Assembly (NCBI RefSeq): GCF_014656295.1
Contig: NZ_BNCD01000001.1
Location: 372,001 to 436,000, forward strand
Origin: Streptomyces sulfonofaciens
Lineage (GTDB): Bacteria; Actinomycetota; Actinomycetes; Streptomycetales; Streptomycetaceae
Direction of reading: 5' to 3'
Length of the DNA: 64,000 nt
The translations under genes and the position numbers were made by a program. This document shows, in pieces, positions 42,970 through 51,587 of the stretch (the first letter of the stretch is position 1; each line of letters begins with the position of its first letter). The notes under the pieces are model-generated. The model was not told where the DNA came from and did no database searches. It worked only from the letters and a program-made list of their open reading frames with translations.

Positions 42970-44005
42970 TGCGGGCCTCCTCCTTCTTCTGCGGGTCGGG
43001 CTGGGACGGGGACGCCCCTGCCGCGGGCCGGCCGGTGGGGGCCGTGCCGTCGCCCGGCCGGGTGCCACCGGACTCCTCGACACGGAACACCTCGGCGATC
43101 TGGTGCCTGCGCTGCTCCATGCGGACCAGACCGAGGCCCAGGTCGGCGACGGCGTCGCGGACCACGTCGTAGGTCTCCTCGCCGTCGGCCGTGAGCAGCA
43201 GGACGTGCCCGGCGCCGGGCAGACCGCTGCCGGACTCGGTGCCGATGCCGCGGGCGGCGAGCTCGTCGCGCAGGGCCGCGGTGCCGTCCGGGTGCTCGTC
43301 GGTGTCGGTGACCTCGACGGCGAGCGTGGTGGTGGTCTGGGTGAAGTCGGTGGTGGCGCTGGAGCGCAGCAGCTTCCCGCCGTCGACGACGACGACGTGG
43401 TCGCAGGTGCGCTCCAGCTCGCCGAGGAGGTGCGAGGTGACCAGGACCGAGATGCCGAAGTCGGTGTGCACCCGGCGGATCAGCCCGAGCATGTCGTCGC
43501 GGCCCACCGGGTCGAGGCCGTTGGTGGGCTCGTCGAGGAAGACCAGCTCGGGGTCGTGCACGAGGGCCTGCGCCAGCTTGACGCGCTGCTTCATGCCGGT
43601 CGAGTAGCCGCCGATGGGGCGGTAGCGCTCCTCGTAGAGGCCGACGTGCCGCAGGGTGTCCGCGGTGCGCTCACGGGCCGACGTGGGCGGCAGCCCCGAC
43701 ATCCGGGCCATGTGCACGACGAACTCGGTGGCCGAGACGTCGGGCGGCAGGCAGTCGTGCTCGGGCATGTACCCGACACGCTCGCGGATGGTGGAGCCCT
43801 TGGTCGCGACATCGAGGCCGAGCACTTCGGCACGGCCCTCGGACGCGGGCGACAGACCCAGCAGGATCTTGATCAGTGTGGACTTGCCGGCTCCGTTGGC
43901 CCCGACGAGTCCGGTCACACCGGGCCCGATATCCACGGAGAGCCGGTCAAGAGCGGTCACCCTGGGGAACCGCTTGCTCAGGCTTTCGGTCGCGATCACA
44001 GTCAC
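42959..44005 (-). CDS. ABC transporter ATP-binding protein (first gene of operon)
   Basis: 348 residues. Walker A GANGAGKST, signature YSTGMKQRVKLAQ, Walker B LVFLDEPTNGLDP, switch His in VTSHLLGELE. The C-terminal extension ends in a Pro/Lys-rich tail (QPDPQKKEEARNGG). GTG 44005 is preceded by TACCGT with a 6-nt gap, so leaderless initiation is likely; GTG 43999 would be an alternative with GAGG upstream. It is the first gene of a minus-strand set ATPase-permease-ATPase-permease, two complete ABC-2-type pairs. Confidence 0.9.
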   Translation of the reverse strand: MTVIATESLSKRFPRVTALDRLSVDIGPGVTGLVGANGAGKSTLIKILLGLSPASEGRAEVLGLDVATKGSTIRERVGYMPEHDCLPPDVSATEFVVHMARMSGLPPTSARERTADTLRHVGLYEERYRPIGGYSTGMKQRVKLAQALVHDPELVFLDEPTNGLDPVGRDDMLGLIRRVHTDFGISVLVTSHLLGELERTCDHVVVVDGGKLLRSSATTDFTQTTTTLAVEVTDTDEHPDGTAALRDELAARGIGTESGSGLPGAGHVLLLTADGEETYDVVRDAVADLGLGLVRMEQRRHQIAEVFRVEESGGTRPGDGTAPTGRPAAGASPSQPDPQKKEEARNGG

Positions 44006-44011
44006 ACCTCG

Positions 44012-44043
44012 ACGGTAGGGGCGGCTCCGGAGCCAGGCGTCAG
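44012..44043 (-). promoter_or_regulatory. candidate leaderless promoter of the ABC operon
   Basis: Minus strand: CTGACG at 44038-44043, then TACCGT at 44012-44017, then 6 nt to GTG 44005. The 20-nt spacer is slightly long and contains the palindrome GCTCCGGAGC. Confidence 0.4.
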
Positions 44044-44220
44044 ACCAGAGTGCCGGACCGGTCTCAGCCTCCAGTCGTACGGGCCCGTAGGGGAAGGGAC
44101 CGCAGGGGGAGGAGCCGCGCTACGCCAGGAGCGGTGCGGGCGGTGGACGTCTCCGCGGTGGAGCGCCGCTGGGCGCCGCTGCGAGACGCCGCGTGCGCAG
44201 CGGGGCGGCGCCGTGCAGAG

Positions 44221-44288
44221 GCCGCCGTGCGCTGTGGAGCACCGCCGTGCAGACGCCGCCGTGCGCTGTGGAGCACCGCCGTGCAGAC
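44221..44288. repeat. perfect 34-bp tandem duplication
   Basis: 44221-44254 and 44255-44288 are identical (unit begins GCCGCCGTGCGCTGTGGAGC). A partial copy of the unit end precedes it. Non-coding. Confidence 0.9.
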
Positions 44289-44514
44289 GCCGGCGCCCAG
44301 GCGCCGTCCGCCCCGGCGCGACGATCCGCGTACGGGCCGAGATGCGCCCTCGGCCGCGGGTGGCGGCCGTCAGGCTCGGCCGCGGCGCGCTGCTCGGGGA
44401 GCTCGGCCGCGGGTGGTGGCCGGGGTCCTCGCCCACAGGCCTCGACGCGGGGCCACACCCACGGGCGGCGGCAAAACGAAGGAAGCGGCCAAAAAACGCG
44501 TAGGGGCCTGCCAC

Positions 44515-44568
44515 TTGTCCACAGAATCGCCAATTCCCCTGTGGATAACCGTACTTGGCTGTGGATCA
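44515..44568. other. second group of DnaA boxes
   Basis: TTGTCCACA at 44515-44523 (+), TGTGGATAA at 44540-44548 (-) and the one-mismatch TGTGGATCA at 44560-44568 (-), within 54 bp. About 7.5 kb from the pheA-serS cluster. Confidence 0.75.
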
Positions 44569-44733
44569 AACCTCGTGACGTCATTTTCTGCTGTGAATTC
44601 ACGGGCACGGCCGGGTGACCACCGGGTTGCGGGCGGGGTGCACGGCAACCGCCGTGGCGGGGCCGGACCATGGCACGTGCACATGGAAAGATGGCCGCGG
44701 ACCCGCACCGACCGTCCTGGAGGGCGACCGCCC

Positions 44734-45390
44734 ATGCCCCATGATCCTTCCCCGCCCGCCGAGCTCCCCCTGCGGGACGAGACCATCGGCGGATTCCTCG
44801 GCCGGCTGGCGGCGCGGGTGCCCGCGCCCGGCGGTGGCGCCTCCGCCGCGCTGCACGCCGCCCAGGCCGCCGCACTGCTCGGCATGGTCGCCCGGTACAG
44901 CACCGGCGAGAAGTACGCGGCGCACGCCGGTGCGGTCGCACGCATCACCGCCGCCTCCGACGACCTGTGCACCACCGCCGTGTGCCTCGCGGAGGACGAC
45001 GCCCGGGCCTTCACCGCGGTCACCGACGCCTATCGGCTGCCGCGCGCCACGCCCGACGAGAAGGCCGCCAGGTCGGCGGCGATCGCCCGGGCGCTGGCTG
45101 CCGCAGCGACGCCTCCGGCCGAGGTCATCGGCACCGCCCTGCGCACCGTCGAGCTGGCCGAGGAACTGCTGCCCGCCGCCAACCGCAATGTGGTCACCGA
45201 TGTGGCCGCCGCCGCGGAGGCGGCCCGCGCCGCGGCCACCACCGCGCGGATCAACGTGGAGATCAACCTGTCCGGCATCAAGGACCCCCTGGTACGCGCC
45301 GAGCTCACCGAGGCGGTGCACCGGGTGGACGCCATCGTGGCCCGCGCCGAGCAGATCACCGCGGCGGTGCGCAAGGAGATCACCGCATGA
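44734..45390 (+). CDS. FchA-type cyclodeaminase/cyclohydrolase family protein
   Basis: 218 residues, all helical. The family opening is clear: RDETIGGFLGRLAARVPAPG followed by GGASAALHAAQAAALLGMVARY, and later ARINVEINLSGIKD. The fold is that of formiminotetrahydrofolate cyclodeaminase, also used as stand-alone methenyl-THF cyclohydrolase (FchA) in clostridia; either yields or uses methenyl-THF in the cytoplasm. ATG 44734 has GGAGGG about 10 nt upstream. The stop overlaps folD by 4 nt (ATGA), so the two are co-translated and probably act in sequence. No formiminotransferase domain or histidine-degradation gene is nearby, which favours the cyclohydrolase role. Confidence 0.85.
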   Translation: MPHDPSPPAELPLRDETIGGFLGRLAARVPAPGGGASAALHAAQAAALLGMVARYSTGEKYAAHAGAVARITAASDDLCTTAVCLAEDDARAFTAVTDAYRLPRATPDEKAARSAAIARALAAAATPPAEVIGTALRTVELAEELLPAANRNVVTDVAAAAEAARAAATTARINVEINLSGIKDPLVRAELTEAVHRVDAIVARAEQITAAVRKEITA

Positions 45391-46271
45391 CCGCCGGGTC
45401 TCCGGGCGCCGCGGGGAACGCGGCGCCGGCCCGGTTGCGGGAGCTCCGGGGCCGCGAGCTGGCCGCCGCGCTGCGCACCGACACCGCGGACCGGGCCGCC
45501 GAGCTGGCCGCCCGGGGCACCGCGCCGCACCTCGCCGTGGTGACCGCGACCGCGGACGAGTCCAGCGCGTGGTACGTGCGCTCCATCGCGCGCAGCGCCG
45601 AGAAGGCCGGGCTGGAGTGCACCGTCGTCGACCTCGGCCCCGGCGCGGCCGAGTCCGGGATCCGCGCACGGCTGCGGACGCTGAGCGCCGACCCGACGGT
45701 GCACGGGATCATCCTCCAGACGCCGCTGCCCGCCGGGGCGCGACTGGAGGACCTGGCGTCCGCGATCGACCCCGTGAAGGACGTGGACGGCGCCAACCCG
45801 CTCTCCCTGGGGCGCCTGGCCGCCGGTCTGCCCGCCTTCGCGCCGGCCACCGCGGAGGCCGTGGTGGCCCTGCTCGACCACCACAAGATCCCGCTCGCCG
45901 GCCGCCACGCCGTGGTCGTGGGCCGCTCGACCGTGGTCGGCAAGCCGGCCGCCCATCTGCTGCTCGACCGCGATGCCACGGTCACGGTCTGCCATTCGCG
46001 CACCACGGACCTGGCTGCGCTCACGCGGACGGCGGACGTGCTGATCGCGGCGGTGGGGCGGCCGCGCCTCATCACCGCGGACCACGTCGGGGAGGGCGCG
46101 GTGGTCATCGACGTGGGCACCAACGTGACCGAGGACGGCAGCCTGGTCGGCGACGTCGACCCCGCCGCGGGCGCCCGGGCCGGCGCGCTCACTCCGGTTC
46201 CTGGCGGCGTCGGGCCCGTGACGACAGCCCTCCTGCTCCAGCACACGGTGCGGGCGGCCCTGACGTTGTGA
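45387..46271 (+). CDS. folD: FolD-like methylene-THF dehydrogenase lacking the cyclohydrolase Lys
   Basis: 294 residues. FolD normally has NADP-dependent methylene-THF dehydrogenase and methenyl-THF cyclohydrolase activities. Kept motifs: substrate Tyr in SAWYVRS, GIILQTPLPAG (Gln), DPVKDVDGANPLSLGRL (Asp), the Rossmann VVVGRSTVVGKPAAHLLL, TPVPGGVGPVTT. Aligned with E. coli FolD (YVASKRKACEEVG), the stretch is YVRSIARSAEKAG, so the catalytic Lys of the cyclohydrolase is Ile67. I infer a dehydrogenase-only enzyme whose cyclohydrolase step is done by the FchA protein encoded 4 nt upstream. Streptomycetes usually carry another FolD elsewhere. A 13-bp terminator hairpin follows. Confidence 0.9.
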   Translation: MTAGSPGAAGNAAPARLRELRGRELAAALRTDTADRAAELAARGTAPHLAVVTATADESSAWYVRSIARSAEKAGLECTVVDLGPGAAESGIRARLRTLSADPTVHGIILQTPLPAGARLEDLASAIDPVKDVDGANPLSLGRLAAGLPAFAPATAEAVVALLDHHKIPLAGRHAVVVGRSTVVGKPAAHLLLDRDATVTVCHSRTTDLAALTRTADVLIAAVGRPRLITADHVGEGAVVIDVGTNVTEDGSLVGDVDPAAGARAGALTPVPGGVGPVTTALLLQHTVRAALTL

Positions 46272-46275
46272 GCAA

Positions 46276-46305
46276 CGGCCGGTGGCCCGCGAGGGCCACC
46301 GGCCG
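46276..46305 (+). terminator. terminator after folD
   Basis: 13-bp perfect stem (46276-46288 with 46293-46305), tetraloop GCGA, 4 bp after the stop codon. Confidence 0.85.
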
Positions 46306-46312
46306 CGCGGGG

Positions 46313-46358
46313 ACCGGCGGGGCGGCGCCGCGCGGTGACCGGCGGGGCGGCGCCGCGC
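46313..46358. repeat. 21-bp direct repeat
   Basis: Identical copies at 46313-46333 and 46338-46358, beginning ACCGGCGGGGCGGCGCC, just after the folD terminator. Confidence 0.85.
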
Positions 46359-46446
46359 AGGACGGCAGGGAGGGGCCCCGGAGCAGGGCCACTCAGATGT
46401 GCGCCCCAGCGCACGCCCGTGCTGGCATATGCGGGACAATACGACC

Positions 46447-47463
46447 GTGACCTCAGCTACCGCACGGCCCCGGAACCCCGCCCACCCCGTTCGGCCGCGG
46501 CTGATCGCCACCGATCTGGACGGCACGCTGCTGCGCGACGACAAGTCCGTCTCACGGCGTACGGTGGCCGCGCTCGCAGCCGCCGAGCAGGCCGGTATCG
46601 AGGTCTTCTTCGTGACCGGCCGGCCGGCCCGCTGGATGGACGTGGTCGCCGACCACGTCCACGGGCACGGCCTGGCCATCTGCGCGAACGGCGCCGCGGT
46701 GGTGGACCTGCACAGCGGTAGGGAGACGGCCGGGAGCACCGGCGGAGCGGAAGGCACCGGGAGCACCCCGGCCGGCGCAGGCACCCCGAATACCGAAGGT
46801 GCCTCAGGTGCCTCAGGTGCCGGAAACGTCCAGGGGGGCGGGGGCGCCGGGAGCGATGAGGGGCAGTGGTTCGGTGGGCATCGGTTCATCAAGATCCGGC
46901 CCTTGGCGCGGTCCCGGGCCCTGGAGGTCGTGGACGTGCTGCGCTCCGCGGCGCCCGGCACGTCGTTCGCCGTGGAGCTGAGCGGCGGACTGCACCACGA
47001 GCCCACGTACCCGCCGCTGCACCTGGAGCCCGGGGAGAGCATCGCACCGGCGGAGAAGCTCCTCTCCGAGCACTCCGACGTCGCAGGCCAGCCCCTTCTG
47101 AAGGTCCTGGCCTACCACCCCGAGCTGGCCCCCGACGACTTCCTGGCGCTCGCGCGCACCGAGGTGCGGGAGCGTGCGACGATCACCCGCTCCAGCCCCA
47201 GCGCGCTGCTGGAGATCAGCGGTGCGGGGGTGTCCAAGGCCAGCACCCTGGCACTGTGCTGCGAGGAGCGGGGCATCTCACCGGCCGAGGTCGTCGCCTT
47301 CGGCGACATGCCGAACGACGTCGACATGCTCACCTGGGCGGGCACCTCCTACGCCATGGGCAACGCCCATCCCGCCGTCACCGCAGCCGCCTCCGGCCGC
47401 ACGGCGGGCAACAACGACGACGGCGTGGCGGCGGTCATCGAGCAGATCCTGCTGAACCGCTGA
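46447..47463 (+). CDS. HAD-superfamily (Cof-type) hydrolase with Gly/Ser insertion
   Basis: 338 residues. HAD motif [16 protein letters not shown], motif II in VFFVTGRPARW, motif III Lys in GAGVSKASTLAL, motif [13 protein letters not shown]. Around residues 98-150 a Gly/Ser/Thr-rich segment (AGSTGGAEGTGSTPAG) is inserted before the cap domain. GTG 46447 is chosen because it starts just before conserved sequence and a -10-like GACAAT lies 6 nt upstream (leaderless); ATG 46429 is an in-frame alternative. It resembles the HAD protein at 38799. Probably a phosphatase of sugar phosphates or a similar small metabolite. Confidence 0.88.
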   Translation: MTSATARPRNPAHPVRPRLIATDLDGTLLRDDKSVSRRTVAALAAAEQAGIEVFFVTGRPARWMDVVADHVHGHGLAICANGAAVVDLHSGRETAGSTGGAEGTGSTPAGAGTPNTEGASGASGAGNVQGGGGAGSDEGQWFGGHRFIKIRPLARSRALEVVDVLRSAAPGTSFAVELSGGLHHEPTYPPLHLEPGESIAPAEKLLSEHSDVAGQPLLKVLAYHPELAPDDFLALARTEVRERATITRSSPSALLEISGAGVSKASTLALCCEERGISPAEVVAFGDMPNDVDMLTWAGTSYAMGNAHPAVTAAASGRTAGNNDDGVAAVIEQILLNR

Positions 47464-47812
47464 ACGGCTGGTACCGCTGGGACTACTGGCACCGCTAGGA
47501 CTACTAGGACTGCTGGGGCTGCTGGGGCTGCTGGGCCGCCGTGCAGCAGTGCAGCAGTACCGTCGAGTCGTCGAGTCGCCGAGCACCTGGGCCGAGGGGC
47601 CGGCCGATCCGCAGGGCCTCGCACGCGCCGTGCACCGCGGCGGCCCCCCGCCGAACGTCCCGAGGCCGACCTCGCGGGCACCCCGGCTCCGGTGAGGCAG
47701 CGGGAGGGCGGCAGCGGCGGACCCGGCAGCGGAAACGACGGCAGTGGCGGACCGGCCGCCGAAACGACAGCAGCGGCGGACCGGCAGCGGGAGAACCGCT
47801 GGCGGCCTCCTC
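47464..47812. other. convergent region with simple repeats
   Basis: 47466-47535 is a run of related ACTGCTGGGG-type 9-bp words (GGGGCTGCT repeated). 47690-47800 has GCAGCGGCGGACCGGC-like units. It separates the HAD gene from the end of cydDC; no terminator of ordinary form and no gene is seen. Confidence 0.5.
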
Positions 47813-50800
47813 TCAGCCCAGGGCCGCCGACTCCGCCCCACTCGCCCGTTCCCGCTCCCACAGCCGCCGCAACGGCCCCTCCACCGCCACCAGTTCCGCG
47901 TACCGGCCGCGCTGAACCACTCGGCCGCCGTCCAGTACCAGCACCTCGTCCACCGCTTCGAGACCGGTGAGCCGGTGGGTGATCAGCAGGGTGGTGCGGC
48001 CCTCGGTCGCCGCCAGCAGATCGGCGGTGAGGGCGTCCCCGGTCGGCAGGTCGAGGTGTTCCGCGGGCTCGTCCAGAACGAGGACGGGGAAGTCGGCGAG
48101 GAGTGCACGCGCCAGCGCCAGCCGCTGCCGCTGCCCGCCGGAGAGCCGCGCCCCGTGCTCGCCGACCAGCGTGTCCAGGCCGTCCGGCAACGACTCCGCC
48201 CAGTCCAGCAGCCTGACCCGGGCCAGGGCGTGGCGCAGTTGGTCCTCGGTCGCCTCCTTCCGCGCCAGCAGCAGGTTCTCGCGCACCGAGCTGTCGAAGG
48301 TGTGGGCGTCCTGCGCGCACAGCCCGACATGGCGCCGCACCGTGTCCCCGTCCAGCGCGTACGCGTCCACCCCGCCCAGCGTGTACGTCCCCTGATACGC
48401 GTCCAGGAACCGCAACAGCACCTGTGCCAGCGTCGACTTGCCCGCACCGGACGGCCCGACCACGGCGACCCTGCGGCCCCGCTCCAGCGTCAGATCGAGC
48501 CCGAAGAGCGCGTCGCCCTCCGGCACTCCGGTTCCACGGGGCCTCGCTGACCGTACGGGGTCCGGCCCGGTCCCGGGGCCGGGCCGCTCCGCGTACCGTG
48601 CCGCCAGTCCTCGCAGCCGGAGCGGAAACGGGGTCGCGGGCGCGGCGGCGGGGGCCGCCGGTTCACGTACCGGGACGGGTGCGTCCAGCACTTCGTACAC
48701 GCGCTCCGCGCTCCTGCGCACCCGCTGCCGATGCCGGGCGGCGAGCGGCAGGCCGAGGAGCGCTTCGAAGGCGGCGGTCGGAACGAGGACGACGACGGCG
48801 AGGGCCACCCCGTCGAGCCTCCCCTCCCGCACGGCCGTCACCCCGCACAGGGCCGTACCGGCCACCGTCAGCCCGGACACCAGCGCGGTCAGGCCGCTGC
48901 CGAGTGCCGTGGCCGCCGCGGCGCGCGCGGCGATCCGGGTCAGCGCGGTGTCGGCGCGCTTCGCGAGGGCGGTACGGGCGGGCAGCGCGCCGGCGACCGT
49001 CAGCTCGGCGGTCCCGGTGAGCAGGTCGGCGACCCGGGTGGCGAGCATGCCCCGCACGGGTGCGAGCCTGCGTTCCGCACGCCGCGCCACCGCCGCGGCG
49101 AGCAGCGGTACGCCGACACCGGCGACCAGCAGCCCGGTGGCGAGCACCGCACCGGCGGAGGGCAGCAGCCAGGCTGTGAACGCCACGGTGCCCATGGAGA
49201 CCAGGACGGCCGCGGCCACCGGGAGCAGCCAGCGCAGCCAGTAGTCCTGGAGCGCCTCCACGTCGGCGACCAGCCGGGAGAGCAGGTCTCCGCGGCGGAC
49301 GGTGCGAAGACCTGCGGGCGCCAGCCGTTCGAGGCCCCGGTAGACCGTCACCCGGGCATCGGCCAGGATCCGCAGCACCGTGTCGTGCGACACCAGCCTT
49401 TCGGCGTACCGGAAGGCGGCCCGGCCGATGCCGAAGGCCCTGGTGGCTGTGACGGCCACCATCAGATACAGCACCGGAGGCCGCTCGGCCGCACGCGAGA
49501 TCAGCCATCCGGACGTACCCATCAGCCCGACCGCGCTCCCCAGCGCCAGCGCCCCCAGTGCCAGGGCCGCCACCAGTTGTCCGCGCCGTGCCGCCGCCAT
49601 CCTGCGCACCCGCCGCAGCACGGCCGCGCCACCCGTGCCCGCCGCCTCGGCCGCCGGGGGCGCAGCACCGTCCGCCCCGCCCCCGACCCGCGGGGGGACC
49701 CCGTCTTCGGTGCCCCCCACTCCGCCGCCCGCACCGGCACCAGTGCCAATACCCGCATCTCCCCGCCCCGTCCAGGAGCGCTCCGGCACCGGCTGCCCCA
49801 CGGGAGCGCCGTCGGTCCGGCGCGCCGCCGGGTCCGCGTCCGTCGCGGGGCCGGGTATCCGCACCACCCGGTCCGCCGCCGCGAGCAGCGCCGGCCGGTG
49901 TGCCACCAGCAGAACGGTCCGGCCGTGCGCCAGCCGGCGGACGGCCGCCACCACATCGGCCTCGGTCGCGCCGTCCAGTGACGCCGTCGGCTCGTCGAGC
50001 ACCAGCACAGGACGGTCCGCAAGGAACGCCCTGGCCAGCGCGATCCTCTGGCGCTGGCCAGCCGACAGTCCGGCTCCGTCCTCGCCGAGCACCGTCCGTA
50101 CTCCGTCGGGCAACGCGTCGACGAACTCCAAAGCGCCCGCGTCGTGCAGCGCCCCGCGTACGTCTGCCGTGGCGGCCCCCGGGCGGGCCAGGCGGACGTT
50201 CTCGGCTATCGAGCCCGCATGGAGGTGGGGCCGCTGCGGCACCCATGCGACCTGGCGGTGCCACTCCTCAAGCGGCACCTCCGCCAGGTCGGCACCTCCG
50301 GCGCGCACCCGTCCTGCCGTGGGGCGTACCAGCCCCAGCGCCACGCTCACCAACGTCGACTTGCCCGCTCCGCTGGGCCCGACCAGCGCCACCGTCTCCC
50401 CGGGCCGCACCTCGAACGACATCTCGGACACCGCCTCCGAGGACCGCCCGGGATACCGCACCGACACCCCGTCGAACCGGATCCCCCAGGGCCCTCGGAG
50501 CAGCCCCCCACCACCCGGCCCCGGGCGGCCTGCGCCGGCCGGGGCACCCATCGGCACCAGCGGCTTCCCGACCTCCGGTGTGCCCGTCTTGTGCACCGTC
50601 TCCGGCATGGTGTCCAGCACCGCGAAGACATCCTCGGCCGCGGCCAGCCCCTCCGCCGCCGCGTGGTACTGCGCACCGACCTGCCGCACCGGCAGATATG
50701 CCTCCGGCGCCAGGACCAGGACCAGCAGCCCCGTGTGAAGATCCAGTTCACCGTGCACCAGCCGCATTCCAATGGTCACCGCCACCAGTGCAACCGACAG

Positions 50801-51568
50801 GGTGGCCAGCAGTTCCAGGGCGAACGACGACAGGAAGGCGATCCGCAGGGTGCGCATGGTGGCACGGCGGTAGGCACCGGTGATCCGGCGGATGGACTCC
50901 GCCTGCGCCTTCGCCCTGCCGAACACCTTGAGCGTCGGCAATCCGGCGACCACATCCAGGAAGTGGCCGGACAGCCGTGACAGCAGACGCCACTGGCGGT
51001 CCATCCGGCTCTGGGTCGACCAGCCGATCAGCACCATGAAGACCGGTATCAGGGGCAGTGTGCCGGCGATGATCACGGCAGACAGCCAGTCCTCGGTGAC
51101 GATCCGTGCCAGCACGGCCGCCGGCACCACCACGGCAAGGCCCAGTTGCGGCAGATAGCGCGCGAAGTAGTCGTCCAGCGCGTCGACACCACGGGTGGCA
51201 AGCGCCACCAGCGAGCCGGTGTGCTGTCCGCCGAGCCACTGCGGCCCCAGCACGCCCACGCGTTCCAGTAGCCGTCCTCTCAGCTCCGACTTGACCGCGG
51301 CGCTGGCACGGTGCGCCGCATGCTCGGTCAGCCAGCCGACGGCGCCCCGGCCCATCGCGACGACCACCAGCAGCGTGAGGGGCTCCCGTAGCTCGCCGAC
51401 GGACAGCCCGTGCTGGAAAGCACCCACCACCACATCGGCGATCAGCATCGCCTGCGCCACCACCAGACCCGCCCCGGCAAGCCCGAGGACGACCACGGCG
51501 ACCAGGAAGAACCGGGTGGCCCGGGCATAGCGCAGCAATCGCGGATCGACTGGTTTCACGTGAAACAC
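47813..51568 (-). CDS. cydDC: CydDC fused thiol-reductant ABC exporter
   Basis: 1251 residues, both half-transporters in one chain. CydD half (1-~570): membrane domain, Walker A GPSGAGKSTLV, signature LSAGQRQRIALARAFL, Walker B VLVLDEPTASLDG. A Gly/Ala-rich linker (~575-640) follows. CydC half (~650-1251): Walker A GPSGAGKSTLA, signature LSGGQRQRLALARALL, Walker B VLVLDEPAEHLD. It exports cysteine/glutathione-type thiols needed for heme assembly in cytochrome bd. GTG 51568 lies 19 bp from the cydB stop; the first codons (GTG TTT CAC GTG AAA) are made by the parS site, and GTG 51559 is an alternative start with GAGGGG at better spacing. Last gene of cydA-cydB-cydDC. Confidence 0.94.
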   Translation of the reverse strand: MFHVKPVDPRLLRYARATRFFLVAVVVLGLAGAGLVVAQAMLIADVVVGAFQHGLSVGELREPLTLLVVVAMGRGAVGWLTEHAAHRASAAVKSELRGRLLERVGVLGPQWLGGQHTGSLVALATRGVDALDDYFARYLPQLGLAVVVPAAVLARIVTEDWLSAVIIAGTLPLIPVFMVLIGWSTQSRMDRQWRLLSRLSGHFLDVVAGLPTLKVFGRAKAQAESIRRITGAYRRATMRTLRIAFLSSFALELLATLSVALVAVTIGMRLVHGELDLHTGLLVLVLAPEAYLPVRQVGAQYHAAAEGLAAAEDVFAVLDTMPETVHKTGTPEVGKPLVPMGAPAGAGRPGPGGGGLLRGPWGIRFDGVSVRYPGRSSEAVSEMSFEVRPGETVALVGPSGAGKSTLVSVALGLVRPTAGRVRAGGADLAEVPLEEWHRQVAWVPQRPHLHAGSIAENVRLARPGAATADVRGALHDAGALEFVDALPDGVRTVLGEDGAGLSAGQRQRIALARAFLADRPVLVLDEPTASLDGATEADVVAAVRRLAHGRTVLLVAHRPALLAAADRVVRIPGPATDADPAARRTDGAPVGQPVPERSWTGRGDAGIGTGAGAGGGVGGTEDGVPPRVGGGADGAAPPAAEAAGTGGAAVLRRVRRMAAARRGQLVAALALGALALGSAVGLMGTSGWLISRAAERPPVLYLMVAVTATRAFGIGRAAFRYAERLVSHDTVLRILADARVTVYRGLERLAPAGLRTVRRGDLLSRLVADVEALQDYWLRWLLPVAAAVLVSMGTVAFTAWLLPSAGAVLATGLLVAGVGVPLLAAAVARRAERRLAPVRGMLATRVADLLTGTAELTVAGALPARTALAKRADTALTRIAARAAAATALGSGLTALVSGLTVAGTALCGVTAVREGRLDGVALAVVVLVPTAAFEALLGLPLAARHRQRVRRSAERVYEVLDAPVPVREPAAPAAAPATPFPLRLRGLAARYAERPGPGTGPDPVRSARPRGTGVPEGDALFGLDLTLERGRRVAVVGPSGAGKSTLAQVLLRFLDAYQGTYTLGGVDAYALDGDTVRRHVGLCAQDAHTFDSSVRENLLLARKEATEDQLRHALARVRLLDWAESLPDGLDTLVGEHGARLSGGQRQRLALARALLADFPVLVLDEPAEHLDLPTGDALTADLLAATEGRTTLLITHRLTGLEAVDEVLVLDGGRVVQRGRYAELVAVEGPLRRLWERERASGAESAALG
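51553..51566. other. parS: parS site (GTTTCACGTGAAAC)
   Basis: A perfect 14-bp palindrome identical to the ParB-binding site of streptomycetes. It overlaps the beginning of cydDC, between cydDC and cydB. Such sites cluster around oriC and load ParB for chromosome segregation. Confidence 0.93.
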
Positions 51569-51587
51569 CGCCCCTCGGCCAAGTCCC

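Larger units (their letters stand above)
44006..44733. other. 728-bp intergenic region between ABC operon and FchA gene
   Basis: Holds the candidate ABC promoter, the 34-bp tandem repeat (44221-44288), an A-rich patch near 44472-44500 and the second DnaA-box group (44515-44568). No gene is supported; frames across the repeat on both strands show repeat-derived Arg/Ala-rich peptides. Confidence 0.55.

Noticed and set aside
44002..44514. minus-strand frame with repeated Arg/Gly peptide
   Set aside because: Repeat periodicity comes from the 34-bp DNA duplication; lies upstream of the ABC operon in its promoter region.
47744..48550. 268-codon plus-strand frame
   Set aside because: Antisense to the C-terminal nucleotide-binding domain of cydDC, which has clear Walker motifs.
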